This document shows, piece by piece, positions 1 through 8,589 of a DNA stretch of 64,000 nt (positions are counted from its first letter, which is position 1; each line of letters begins with the position of its first letter). Under the pieces are notes generated by a model. That model was not told where the DNA came from. It was given only the letters and a program-made list of their open reading frames with translations, and did not search any database. Location of the stretch: NCBI RefSeq assembly GCF_018687355.1, contig NZ_CP061288.1:1002144-1066143 (forward strand), given 5' to 3'. The translations under genes were made by a program, and so were the position numbers. Origin of the DNA: Polynucleobacter sp. VK25 (GTDB taxonomy: Bacteria > Pseudomonadota > Gammaproteobacteria > Burkholderiales > Burkholderiaceae).

Positions 1-1493
1 CCACTTTCTGGCAATCCTTCTGACATTCTGCTGGGGATATCACCTAATTCTTCTATTGAAATAGTGGTATCTACAGGAAAGAAGCTATTCGGCAAATTAG
101 AAATCTGTTCAACATAAAAATTTTGGTGCTCAGGAGGAACAACGACCTCATCAGCGATTAGATAATTAAAGTAATCGGCCCCTAAGGTACCTGGATATCC
201 AAGATAGTTAACCTGAACAGGAGCTACTCTAGATGCAAAAATATTTGTTCTAGCTCCTGAGGTATGTCCATTAAGATCAATAGCAATATCTATATTTTGT
301 TTTCTAACCAAATCAATGGCCTCAGCATCATCCATAGAAAACAAGTTGAAAGTATGGTCAAAGGCCTTTGTTAGGGCCTGCTCAACCTCATCATTGGATG
401 ATTGATTTAAGAAAAATCCGAATAATTCAAATTTTTCCCGGTCATGGAGTTTGACAATATTCTGCATCAAAATTCCAACGGGGTGAATCTTAAAGTCAGA
501 GGAAAAATATCCAATTCTTATTTTCCTATTACCTGCTTCTTCCACCCTATTTCTAAACCCATCTTGTGGGGGATGAATATTTCTCACATACTCCATTGCG
601 CACTGCTTTTGCAGTTCGATACTTGCGCCTGACTGGAGTAGGCGAAATGGACTTGATGAGGGTTTGTTTTGATGTACTAGTGAATGGAGCTGATCGGCAG
701 AAGGAGCTTCATCACTCCATGTGCATGCGTCTAATTTTCCAGCAACTATCTCGCCAATTAAATAGGGTTGCTCTGGCTTGAGTAAAAATGCTTGTTGATA
801 TATTTTGTAGGCCTCGGCATGAAACTTTAGCGCCAATAATGTTTTACTGTAATCTAGCATGGCCTCAACATTATTGGGGTGAATGGCGAGCGCCCTCTCA
901 TGAGCAAGTTTAGACTCCTGGAGGCGGCCCAATGAAAATAAAGTATTGCCATAATGCGTCCAGCCGATAGCAATCCCTTGGTTAAGACTCAACGCTTTCT
1001 CGTGATACTCAAGCGCTTTGTTATGGTTATTTAATGCGGAATATAAATTCGCTAAATTTGACCAAGCCAGAAAATGATTCGGATCTATCGTAAGCGCTTT
1101 TTCAAATAATAGTAACGCTTTATCGTATTGCTTAAGCTTTAATAGGCATGATGCATGGTCGGTCAGAATGTAAGCATTGTTTGGATTTAGCTCTTGTAAT
1201 TTTTTATAAGTTTTTGCTGCATCCTCAAAAAGGTCAGCGCTAAATTGTGCTTTGGCTAGATTGTTCAGAATCTCTGAGTTTTTGGGCTCTATTTTTGACG
1301 CTCTTCGCAAAGGGTCTATCGATTCAAGGGTCTTGCCTTGCATAGCAAAAGAGAGGCCCAATATTTGCAAGGCGATAGATTCTTTTGGATTTGCTTTAAG
1401 AATAGAAAGTGCAGTTCGCTGCGCAGCAGCGAAGTTCTGCGCCTCGAACTCAGTCAGTATTTGACGAATTAAAGGCGCATAAAATGGTTGCAT
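1..1493 (-). CDS. TPR/SPINDLY-type O-linked glycosyltransferase, partial
   Basis: This frame is open from an ATG at 1493 to the window edge, giving about 497 residues with the C-terminus missing. The first ~260 residues are tandem TPR units; repeated patterns such as ALLLFEKALTIDPNH and ALEYHEKALSLNQ are visible. From about residue 300 the sequence matches the catalytic domain of the SPINDLY/O-GlcNAc transferase family (GT41), with IDLNGHTSGAR and QVNYLGYPGTLG. The family transfers a sugar from a nucleotide sugar to Ser/Thr of proteins. In bacteria, targets are mostly unknown and often surface or flagellar proteins; the substrate here is unknown. The gene follows the dehydrogenase gene on the same strand by 15 bases. 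The UDP-sugar binding C-terminal half lies off the window. Confidence 0.85.
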   Translation of the reverse strand, partial: MQPFYAPLIRQILTEFEAQNFAAAQRTALSILKANPKESIALQILGLSFAMQGKTLESIDPLRRASKIEPKNSEILNNLAKAQFSADLFEDAAKTYKKLQELNPNNAYILTDHASCLLKLKQYDKALLLFEKALTIDPNHFLAWSNLANLYSALNNHNKALEYHEKALSLNQGIAIGWTHYGNTLFSLGRLQESKLAHERALAIHPNNVEAMLDYSKTLLALKFHAEAYKIYQQAFLLKPEQPYLIGEIVAGKLDACTWSDEAPSADQLHSLVHQNKPSSSPFRLLQSGASIELQKQCAMEYVRNIHPPQDGFRNRVEEAGNRKIRIGYFSSDFKIHPVGILMQNIVKLHDREKFELFGFFLNQSSNDEVEQALTKAFDHTFNLFSMDDAEAIDLVRKQNIDIAIDLNGHTSGARTNIFASRVAPVQVNYLGYPGTLGADYFNYLIADEVVVPPEHQNFYVEQISNLPNSFFPVDTTISIEELGDIPSRMSEGLPES

Positions 1494-1508
1494 ATTGGAT
1501 CTAAAACT

Positions 1509-2600
1509 CTAGATTGCTGCAGCAATCGCCTTACCCAAATCATCTGTTTTTGCAGTGCCACCTAAATCTGGCGTAAGGGGCGCATGCCCCGGTCCAGATG
1601 ACAAGACTTTTTCAATTGCTGTAAAAATTGCTTTGCCAGCCTCTGGATAACCCAGGTGATCCAACATCATCGCCCCACTCCAAATCTGTCCAATCGGGTT
1701 AGCAATCATTTTCCCGAAGATGTCAGGCGCCGATCCATGAACGGGTTCAAACAGAGATGGAAATTTGCCCTCAGGATTGATGCTGCCTGATGGAGCAACC
1801 GCAATTGTGCCGGTACAGGCAGGACCCAAATCAGACAAAATATCTCCGAATAAGTTGCTTGCAACAACAACATCAAAACGATCAGGGTTCATAACAAAGT
1901 GTGCCGCCAGGATGTCGATATGGTATTTATCGGTTCTTACGTCTGCAAACTTCTTGGACATTGCTTCAACACGCTCATCCCAATAAGGCATAGTAATGGC
2001 AATACCATTTGACTTTGTTGCAGAGGTTAGATGTTTCTTGGGGCGACTTTGAGCAAGATCAAATGCGTATTGCAATATACGGTCAACGCCCTGTCTTGTG
2101 AAAATAGATTCCTGAATTACGATTTCACGATCAGTGTCAGGGAACATCTTTCCACCTACGCTAGAGTATTCACCTTCTGTGTTCTCTCGAACCACAAAGA
2201 AATCAATATCTCCAGGCTTGCGATTGGCTAACGGACAAGGCACGCCTGGAAGTAAGCGGACTGGACGTAAGTTGACATATTGATCGAAGCCACGACGGAA
2301 TTGAATCAAGCTTCCCCACAAAGAAACGTGATCAGGGAGAACGTCAGGCATACCTACAGCGCCAAAGAAGATGGCATCGTATTTCATGAGCGTGTCAAAC
2401 CAATCATCCGGCATCATCTTGCCGTGCTTCAAATAGTAATCACAGCTTGCAAAGTCAAAATGATCGAACTGCATACCTAAATTAAATTTACGGTTGGCAG
2501 CCTCTAAAGCGCGTACGCCCTCAGGCATGACTTCCTTGCCAATGCCATCTCCAGGAATTACAGCAATCTTTGGATTTTTAAAAATTTTCTTTGCGTTCAT
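1509..2600 (-). CDS. D-malate/tartrate dehydrogenase (isocitrate/isopropylmalate dehydrogenase family)
   Basis: The 363-residue product is a full-length beta-decarboxylating dehydrogenase. It would oxidise D-malate or tartrate with NAD in the cytoplasm, giving pyruvate or related keto acids. The N-terminal IPGDGIGKEV at ~15-24 is the family opening. The substrate loop DHVSLWGSL at ~90-98 and FDQYVNLRPVRLLPGV at ~105-120 resemble DmlA/TtuC rather than LeuB or Icd. RENTEGEYSSVGG (~138-150) supplies the catalytic Tyr, TKSNG (~195) the Lys, and NLFGDILSD (~249-257) the metal-binding Asp residues. LeuB is the main alternative, but the loop argues against it and no leuCD genes are nearby. The start has an AAAGAGA ribosome site about 11 bases upstream. 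Confidence 0.85.
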   Translation of the reverse strand: MNAKKIFKNPKIAVIPGDGIGKEVMPEGVRALEAANRKFNLGMQFDHFDFASCDYYLKHGKMMPDDWFDTLMKYDAIFFGAVGMPDVLPDHVSLWGSLIQFRRGFDQYVNLRPVRLLPGVPCPLANRKPGDIDFFVVRENTEGEYSSVGGKMFPDTDREIVIQESIFTRQGVDRILQYAFDLAQSRPKKHLTSATKSNGIAITMPYWDERVEAMSKKFADVRTDKYHIDILAAHFVMNPDRFDVVVASNLFGDILSDLGPACTGTIAVAPSGSINPEGKFPSLFEPVHGSAPDIFGKMIANPIGQIWSGAMMLDHLGYPEAGKAIFTAIEKVLSSGPGHAPLTPDLGGTAKTDDLGKAIAAAI

Positions 2601-2649
2601 AATTTGTGCGTCTCTTTATTTTTTGAATGAATATTAATTTTACAAATTT

Positions 2650-3312
2650 CTAACTAATGGCTCGGCGAATTTCATCTGGAGCCTTTTTGCTACCTTTTTC
2701 AACGGATTCACTATCGTAATCACCTGTATTTTCAATGGTCTCAGGTATATCTTCTAGCATGCGGATATTGTCTTTTGGGCAGATTGGAGCGCCATAACTG
2801 GCCCATTTTTTAAGTAAAGTGACCTCATAACCACACTGCCCGCACTTGGCCTTGCTACGACTGGCATTACTAGGTCTAGGGGGTGGAAACACAATCGCCT
2901 GGTGTGGGTATGGCCCTAATTCTTGACTAATCATCATCAGCTTTACTACTAACTCCTCAGTAGCATGCGCCATTCTGGCGGGACCCTCTAAACCCACTGT
3001 TTGAGCTATACCCTTGAAATCCTCACCGTGACCACTAAAACAATCGTCTACAGCATGGCAAAGCTCATGAACTAGAGTGTCTAAGAGTTGCACAGGCTCA
3101 TCTAACTTAGGCGAAATGAAGATCTCATTTACGCCTCCGCCTGAGCGCTCACGTGGCCAGCACTGCCCAAGAGTTGTTCTTGGACTACTGGAAGCTGGAA
3201 AACCACACGAAACCCTTACCGGAGGGATCGCATAACCCGCTTTAGAAAAAACTGGCTCCAGATGTCTTACCGCATCCTCTAGCCATGCTTCACGAACTGT
3301 ATGTTGCTTCAT
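2650..3312 (-). CDS. SprT-like zinc metallopeptidase-domain protein
   Basis: The 220-residue protein carries an HELCH zinc motif at residues 82-86, with a likely third ligand His95 in SGHGEDF, typical of the SprT-like family. A C-terminal zinc ribbon follows, with CGQC at ~157-160 and a further Cys at ~178. SprT-like proteins are putative proteases, related in fold to Spartan; the bacterial function is not settled. It is larger than E. coli SprT because of a charged C-terminal tail. It is transcribed divergently from the amidase, with 77 bases between the two start codons. Family assignment is firm, the biological role is not. Confidence 0.8.
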   Translation of the reverse strand: MKQHTVREAWLEDAVRHLEPVFSKAGYAIPPVRVSCGFPASSSPRTTLGQCWPRERSGGGVNEIFISPKLDEPVQLLDTLVHELCHAVDDCFSGHGEDFKGIAQTVGLEGPARMAHATEELVVKLMMISQELGPYPHQAIVFPPPRPSNASRSKAKCGQCGYEVTLLKKWASYGAPICPKDNIRMLEDIPETIENTGDYDSESVEKGSKKAPDEIRRAIS

Positions 3313-3354
3313 CTAACTTATCTTCTATCGAAATTCAGGGACAAAAACCGTAAA

Positions 3355-3383
3355 TTGCGATCATACGCCACCGTAAGTAGAAT
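3355..3383 (+). promoter_or_regulatory. Predicted sigma-70 promoter for a leaderless amidase mRNA
   Basis: A -35 box TTGCGA (3355-3360) is followed by a 17-base spacer and a -10 box TAGAAT (3378-3383). The expected transcription start, seven bases after the -10 box, is position 3390, the A of the amidase ATG. No Shine-Dalgarno sequence lies upstream of that ATG, so the mRNA is probably leaderless. Confidence 0.55.
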
Positions 3384-3389
3384 GGATGG

Positions 3390-4700
3390 ATGAAAGATCT
3401 AGAAAGCCTTAGCGCCACACAAGCTATAAAAGCCCTTTCTAAGAGGGAAATTAGGGCTACCGATTTACTGCTTTCTTGCCTGGACCGGATAGGACAAAAG
3501 GAGAGCCTCGTAAGGGCCTGGACGAGCCTTGGTAAGGAAAATGCCTTATCCAGAGCCAAGCAGCTCGATAAAGGTGCTTTTCAGGGCATTCTGCATGGTC
3601 TGCCAATTGGGGTTAAGGATCTTTACGACACATATGACTTGCCCACTGCCTATGGCTCCCCTATTTATGCAAATCACTACCCTGTAGCGGATGCAGTTTC
3701 TGTAGCCTTAATGCGTCAAGAAGGCGGCATCATTTTGGGTAAAACCGTTACAACTGAATTTGCCTCATTTAAAGGCGGCGCCACAACCAACCCCTATGCA
3801 TCAAAACATAGTCCTGGGGGCTCTTCCAGCGGTTCAGCTGCAGCAGTTGCCGATTTTATGGTCCCGCTAGCGACAGGTAGCCAGACTGCTGGATCAATCA
3901 TACGACCCGCATCATTTTGTGGTGTAGTGGGGTTTAAGCCAAGCCTGGGCAAAGTCAGTATCGCCGGAGTGAAAAGTCTATCTGTAACCTTAGATACGAT
4001 GGGCTGCTTTGGTAGGACTATTGAAGATGTTGGTCTAGGTCTAGCCGCAATGAGTGGTGATCATCGCCTTGCAAAAATTGAAGTACTTCATAACAAGCCC
4101 AGAATCGGTATTTGCAAAACATCCAACTGGTCTGCTGCACAAAAAGAGGCAGCAACTGCTCTTGCGGTAGCGCGTCATGCTGCTGAAATCATCGCCAAAG
4201 GCACGGTAGATGATTTCAGCTTGCCAATGGCATGTGATGACCTTACTCAAGCCCAGAGTCGGATCATGCTTTCTGAAATGTCCCGCAGCTTGTTATTTGA
4301 ACGCATACATTATGCAAAGAAACTAAGTCCCCAACTGATTAAACAGCTTAGCGATGGAGCGACCATCAGTTACGAACAATATGCAAAAGACCTGCTACTT
4401 GCCAATCATGCAAAAACTGCTGTTGCTGAATTATTTACCAATGAGATTGATATATTGATTGCACCTAGTGCGGCTGGTGAAGCTCCCAGCATGAGAGATG
4501 GAACCGGAGATCCTATTTTCTGCCGCGGATGGACTCTGCTGGGCTTGCCGTGCATCAACATCAACGTCGCCAGCGGGCCTAATGGGCTACCGGTTGGAGT
4601 CCAGCTTATTACTGGTCCAGGCAAAGATCATTTCTTGCTAAGTGCAGCACGGTCATTTGCGCTTGCATTGCCTGACCCCACTTTGCGAGATCAGGCATAG
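3390..4700 (+). CDS. Amidase signature family protein
   Basis: The 436-residue protein belongs to the amidase signature family, which hydrolyses carboxylic amides in the cytoplasm. The Ser-cisSer-Lys triad is visible: Lys76 in LPIGVKDLYD, the cis-Ser in PGGSSSGSAAAVAD (~142-155) and the nucleophile Ser169 in GSQTAGSIIRPAS. The GatA-type glutamyl-tRNA partner genes gatB and gatC are absent, so a catabolic amidase is more likely than GatA. The natural substrate cannot be read from the sequence. It converges on the Bug receptor gene, whose stop lies 8 bases away. The start codon has no ribosome site but has a promoter placed for leaderless transcription. Confidence 0.85.
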   Translation: MKDLESLSATQAIKALSKREIRATDLLLSCLDRIGQKESLVRAWTSLGKENALSRAKQLDKGAFQGILHGLPIGVKDLYDTYDLPTAYGSPIYANHYPVADAVSVALMRQEGGIILGKTVTTEFASFKGGATTNPYASKHSPGGSSSGSAAAVADFMVPLATGSQTAGSIIRPASFCGVVGFKPSLGKVSIAGVKSLSVTLDTMGCFGRTIEDVGLGLAAMSGDHRLAKIEVLHNKPRIGICKTSNWSAAQKEAATALAVARHAAEIIAKGTVDDFSLPMACDDLTQAQSRIMLSEMSRSLLFERIHYAKKLSPQLIKQLSDGATISYEQYAKDLLLANHAKTAVAELFTNEIDILIAPSAAGEAPSMRDGTGDPIFCRGWTLLGLPCININVASGPNGLPVGVQLITGPGKDHFLLSAARSFALALPDPTLRDQA

Positions 4701-4708
4701 CAATCTTA

Positions 4709-5683
4709 CTAATCGAGTGTAATGTTTGCCGCTTTAATCGCCTTGCTCCAGAAAGGAATCTCTTTCTTAACCAATGCATCCGTTTGATTTGGACCTAAGT
4801 AACGCAGCTCAACACCCGCTGCATCTGCTCGCTCCTTAATCTCTGGCAACGCTAAGCTCTGCTTAACTGAATCTGTCAACTTGGAAACCACAGGTGCTGG
4901 TGTGCCAGCAGGTGCATATAAGGCAACCCAAGATTCCAGCTGAAATGATGGCAGACCAGCCTCCGCAGTAGTCGGTACATTTGGCATCCCAGGGTGACGG
5001 TTCTTGCCGGTCACAGCTAAGCCCTTGAGCTTGCCGCTTTGAACATGCTGCATTACTGAGGGTGGCGTACTGATAAAGACCTGCACCTGCCCTGCCAATA
5101 CATCCTGAATCGCTGGACCAGATCCTTTGTAGGGAACGTGCACCATATCCACACCAGTAGTTTGTTTGAAAATTTCTGTACCAATATGGGACACGGATCC
5201 ATTCCCCTGGGAGGCGTAATTGAGCTTGCCTGGATTTGCTTTGGCGTACGCAATAAATTCCTTAAGGTTATTTACCGGTACAGAAGGATGCACTGCAATG
5301 ACATTGGTGGAAATCGTTAGCAAGGCAATGGGAGAAAAATCTCTAATCGGATCCCAAGGTAACTTATCGAATAAAGCGGGATTGCCAACGTGGTATCCGG
5401 AGTAAGAGATTAACAAGGTATAGCCATCTGGCTTTGCTTTAGCAACATACTGATAAGCAGTATTGCCGCTTGCACCCGGTTTGTTATCCACAACCACTGG
5501 CTGACCGATTACACGAGTTAAGGGCTCGCTCAATAAACGGGCTGAGGTATCTACCAGTCCGCCAGGTGGATTCGGTACTACCAGGGTAATAGGTCGATCG
5601 GGAAATGACTGTGCCAACGCTAAACTTGCGATACCCAAAGTCAAAACCGTAAGCGCACTACGAATGGCTGAAATTTTTTTCAT
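4709..5683 (-). CDS. Bug/TctC-family tripartite tricarboxylate receptor, periplasmic
   Basis: The 324-residue product has a signal peptide (MKKISAIRSALTVLTLG..., cleavage near ALA-QSFP) and the Bug/TctC core. Hallmarks are PDRPITLVVPNPPGG at the mature N-terminus, KPGASGNTA, and HVPYKGSGPAIQDVLAGQV. Such proteins bind organic acids or small aromatics in the periplasm. I chose ATG 5683 because GGAGACAGTA lies directly before it; a TTG at 5695 would add four residues and lies 1 base from the ribosome site. No TctA/TctB membrane partners are nearby. It is followed downstream by the convergent amidase gene, and the OYE-type gene lies upstream on the same strand 30 bases away, so the two are probably cotranscribed. 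Confidence 0.88.
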   Translation of the reverse strand: MKKISAIRSALTVLTLGIASLALAQSFPDRPITLVVPNPPGGLVDTSARLLSEPLTRVIGQPVVVDNKPGASGNTAYQYVAKAKPDGYTLLISYSGYHVGNPALFDKLPWDPIRDFSPIALLTISTNVIAVHPSVPVNNLKEFIAYAKANPGKLNYASQGNGSVSHIGTEIFKQTTGVDMVHVPYKGSGPAIQDVLAGQVQVFISTPPSVMQHVQSGKLKGLAVTGKNRHPGMPNVPTTAEAGLPSFQLESWVALYAPAGTPAPVVSKLTDSVKQSLALPEIKERADAAGVELRYLGPNQTDALVKKEIPFWSKAIKAANITLD

Positions 5684-5713
5684 TACTGTCTCCAAGCTAG
5701 TATTTTTTAAAGT

Positions 5714-6835
5714 TTATCGCTGCCCAATTTTTACATCACCAAAAACTGCCTGCGCTTCACGCGGCAAACAACGCCAATAACGTTCATTTGCAGTAACGGT
5801 GCCCTTCAATGTAGCCGCCGCCTCCCATGCCCATCGTGGTTTATATAGAAATGCTCTAGCCATAGCAATGAGATCCGCATCACCAGCCTGCAAAATATCT
5901 TCCGCTTGCTGAGGTTCGGTAATCAATCCTACTGTCATCGTTGGTAAACCAGATTGGTCTTTGACAATCTTTGCGAATTGCACTTGATAATTTGGTCCAA
6001 TAGCAATCTTCTGTTTAGGTGAAATACCACCAGAAGAAATATGCACAAAATCACATCCCAATGGTTTAAGTTGTTTTGCGAAATTAGCTGTTTCTTCGGG
6101 AGTCCAACCACCCTCTATCCAGTCGCTTGCTGAAATTCGGATACCAAGTACACCTTGATAGGCTGCTCGCACGGCGGCAAAAAGCTCTAAAGGAAAGCGA
6201 ATTCGATTTTCAAATGAGCCGCCGTATTCATCGGCACGCTGATTAGCAATTGGGGATAAAAATTGGTGTAATAAGTAACCATGTGCACCATGAAGCTCAA
6301 TACCATCAATTCCAATTCGGCTGGCTCTCTTTGCTGATGAAACAAAATCATCAATCAGTTTTTTTAACTCCTCTTTCGATAACTCATGAGGCAGTCGCTC
6401 ACCATCTAATTGTGGAATTGCTGAAGGGGCTAAAGTTTCCCAGCCACCTTGATCTTGTGAAAGTAATTGACCGCCATCCCAAGGTGTAGCACTAGAAGCT
6501 TTTCGTCCGGCATGGGCTAACTGAATAAAAACTGGCACTGCAGGAGCTAAAGCACGTGCACGACTTAATTTATCTTTTAATGCCGCTTCTGTACGGTCAT
6601 CCCAAAGTCCTAAACAGGCTGGCGTAATCCGAGCTTCTGGGCTTACCCCGGTAGCCTCAATAATGAATAATGCGGCACCACTATTCAGTAAGTTACCCCA
6701 GTGCATCAGATGCCAGTCAGTTGCCTCGCCTTTATTGGCCGAATATTGGCACATAGGAGCAACCACAATGCGATTGGCTAGCTCTAAAGACCCCTTAGGA
6801 GAGCCAAGGGTGTAATTTGAAAATAAAAGACTCAT
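5714..6835 (-). CDS. Old yellow enzyme-family NADH:flavin oxidoreductase
   Basis: This is a 373-residue FMN-dependent ene-reductase of the NamA/XenA-like branch. It would reduce activated C=C bonds or xenobiotics using NAD(P)H. Visible hallmarks are NRIVVAPMCQYSA at the N-terminus with the flavin-tuning Cys, HLMHWG, the active-site pair in GIELHGAHGYLLHQFLSP, and NRIRFPLELF. The C-terminal FMN-phosphate region is DADLIAMARAFLYKPRW. ATG 6835 is preferred because an AAGG ribosome site lies just upstream; the frame extends seven residues further to a weaker start. It diverges from mmsA and precedes the Bug receptor gene on the same strand. Confidence 0.87.
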   Translation of the reverse strand: MSLLFSNYTLGSPKGSLELANRIVVAPMCQYSANKGEATDWHLMHWGNLLNSGAALFIIEATGVSPEARITPACLGLWDDRTEAALKDKLSRARALAPAVPVFIQLAHAGRKASSATPWDGGQLLSQDQGGWETLAPSAIPQLDGERLPHELSKEELKKLIDDFVSSAKRASRIGIDGIELHGAHGYLLHQFLSPIANQRADEYGGSFENRIRFPLELFAAVRAAYQGVLGIRISASDWIEGGWTPEETANFAKQLKPLGCDFVHISSGGISPKQKIAIGPNYQVQFAKIVKDQSGLPTMTVGLITEPQQAEDILQAGDADLIAMARAFLYKPRWAWEAAATLKGTVTANERYWRCLPREAQAVFGDVKIGQR

Positions 6836-6871
6836 GGAATACCTTAAAAAGCCCAAAAATAGGTCGAAAAA

Positions 6872-6887
6872 TACGAAAATTGTCGTA
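6872..6887. promoter_or_regulatory. Possible operator: inverted repeat between OYE gene and mmsA
   Basis: TACGA-AAATTG-TCGTA is a perfect 5-bp inverted repeat with a 6-base spacer, 37 bases upstream of the OYE-type start and 112 upstream of mmsA. Its size and place suit a dimeric repressor. No regulator gene is adjacent and a chance palindrome is possible. Confidence 0.3.
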
Positions 6888-6998
6888 AAGCGATAGAATA
6901 CTTAAAAATCAGAATAAATGAGACAGCGAAGACGCGCAGGCTATTAAGCTGGGCGACTTTATTACCAAAAACCTTAAAAATACTCACCACAAGAGATT

Positions 6999-8519
6999 AT
7001 GAACACACCTCAAGCCTTTGAATCAAAAGAAGATATTGGCCACTTTGTTGGCGGCAATGTAGTTAACCCTAAAGATGGGCGCTTTGCTGATGTATACAAC
7101 CCGACCAAAGGAACTGTAGCTCGCCGTGTTGCGCTTGCTAGCCGCAAAGAGGTTGATGCAGTTGTAGCCAATGCCCAAACTGCCTTTGCCTCATGGAGCC
7201 AAACCTCCCCATTGCGCCGCGCACGCATCATGTTCAAGTATCTTGAATTATTAAACGCCCATCGCGATGAGCTTGCTGCCATCATTACAGCCGAGCATGG
7301 CAAGGTATTTACTGATGCCCAAGGCGAAGTGACACGCGGCATTGAGATTGTGGAATTTGCTACTGGCATTCCTGAGCTACTTAAAGGCGACTACACAGAG
7401 CAAGTATCGACCGGTATCGACAACTGGGTTATGCGTCAACCTCTAGGTGTAGTTGCTGGTATCACCCCATTTAACTTCCCAGTAATGGTGCCAATGTGGA
7501 TGTTCCCTGTGGCAATTGCTTGTGGCAATACTTTCATTCTTAAACCTAGCCCTACAGATCCTTCCGCCTCATTATTTATGGCTAAACTTCTTAAAGAAGC
7601 AGGCTTGCCTGATGGCGTGTTTAACGTGGTGCAAGGTGACAAAGAGGCGGTTGATGCCTTAATTGAAAATCCGGACGTTAAAGCGGTGAGCTTTGTAGGC
7701 TCTACTCCAATCGCCAATTACATCTATGAGCGTTGCTCGCACTTTGGTAAGCGCTCTCAAGCTTTGGGTGGCGCCAAGAACCACATGGTCATCATGCCGG
7801 ATGCTGATATTGATAAAGCTATTGATGCCTTGGTTGGTGCTGCCTATGGCTCTGCTGGTGAGCGTTGCATGGCAATTTCAGTAGCGGTATTGGTTGGTGA
7901 TGTGGCTGAAAAAATCATGCCTAAACTGATCGAGCGCACTAAGACTCTAAAAGTCAAAAATGGCATGGAACTTGATGCTGAAATGGGTCCTATCGTTACT
8001 AAAGCAGCACTGGAGCGTATTACTGGCTATATTGATGCTGGCGTAGCTTCGGGTGCAAAACTGCTTGTTGATGGTCGTGGATTTAAGGTGCCTGGTAACG
8101 AGAATGGCTTCTTTATTGGCGGGACATTATTTGATAACGTCACACCAGATATGAAGATCTATTTAGAAGAAATCTTTGGACCAGTGTTATCTTGCTTGCG
8201 TGTTGCCAACTTTACCGATGCCCTCAATTTAGTTAACTCCTGTGAGTTCGGTAATGGCGTTGCCTGCTTTACGAGTGATGGCAATATTGCCCGTGAATTT
8301 GCCCGCCGTGTTCAGGTAGGCATGGTTGGTATCAACGTACCTATTCCGGTTCCAATGGCCTGGCACGGCTTTGGTGGTTGGAAAAAGTCCATCTTTGGTG
8401 ATATGCATGCATACGGTAAAGAAGGTGTGCGCTTCTATACCAAGCAGAAGAGTGTCATGCAGCGCTGGCCTGAGAGCATCGCTAAGGGCGCAGAGTTTGT
8501 GATGCCGACGTCCAAGTAA
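6999..8519 (+). CDS. mmsA: CoA-acylating methylmalonate-semialdehyde dehydrogenase
   Basis: The 506-residue aldehyde dehydrogenase would convert methylmalonate semialdehyde (valine and thymine breakdown) to propionyl-CoA using NAD and CoA. Family features are the oxyanion Asn159 in [12 protein letters not shown], the Rossmann region [13 protein letters not shown] (~231-243), and the catalytic Cys290 in [12 protein letters not shown]. The usual general-base Glu region reads [15 protein letters not shown], with Asn in place of Glu. That change is characteristic of CoA-dependent MMSDH rather than hydrolytic ALDHs. An AAGAG ribosome site precedes the ATG. A strong hairpin terminator follows 18 bases after the stop. 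No other valine-degradation genes are in the window. Confidence 0.93.
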   Translation: MNTPQAFESKEDIGHFVGGNVVNPKDGRFADVYNPTKGTVARRVALASRKEVDAVVANAQTAFASWSQTSPLRRARIMFKYLELLNAHRDELAAIITAEHGKVFTDAQGEVTRGIEIVEFATGIPELLKGDYTEQVSTGIDNWVMRQPLGVVAGITPFNFPVMVPMWMFPVAIACGNTFILKPSPTDPSASLFMAKLLKEAGLPDGVFNVVQGDKEAVDALIENPDVKAVSFVGSTPIANYIYERCSHFGKRSQALGGAKNHMVIMPDADIDKAIDALVGAAYGSAGERCMAISVAVLVGDVAEKIMPKLIERTKTLKVKNGMELDAEMGPIVTKAALERITGYIDAGVASGAKLLVDGRGFKVPGNENGFFIGGTLFDNVTPDMKIYLEEIFGPVLSCLRVANFTDALNLVNSCEFGNGVACFTSDGNIAREFARRVQVGMVGINVPIPVPMAWHGFGGWKKSIFGDMHAYGKEGVRFYTKQKSVMQRWPESIAKGAEFVMPTSK

Positions 8520-8537
8520 TACCTGGCAACATTAGGC

Positions 8538-8567
8538 AAAAAAGCGATCTTCGGATCGCTTTTTTAT
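8538..8567. terminator. Bidirectional Rho-independent terminator (mmsA / DUF1178)
   Basis: The stem AAAGCGATC / GATCGCTTT encloses a TTCG tetraloop and is followed by a T-run on the plus strand and preceded by A residues that act as the T-run for the minus strand. It lies between the converging mmsA and DUF1178 genes. Confidence 0.88.
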
Positions 8568-8589
8568 TCAGTGTAATTAACGAGTTTTA

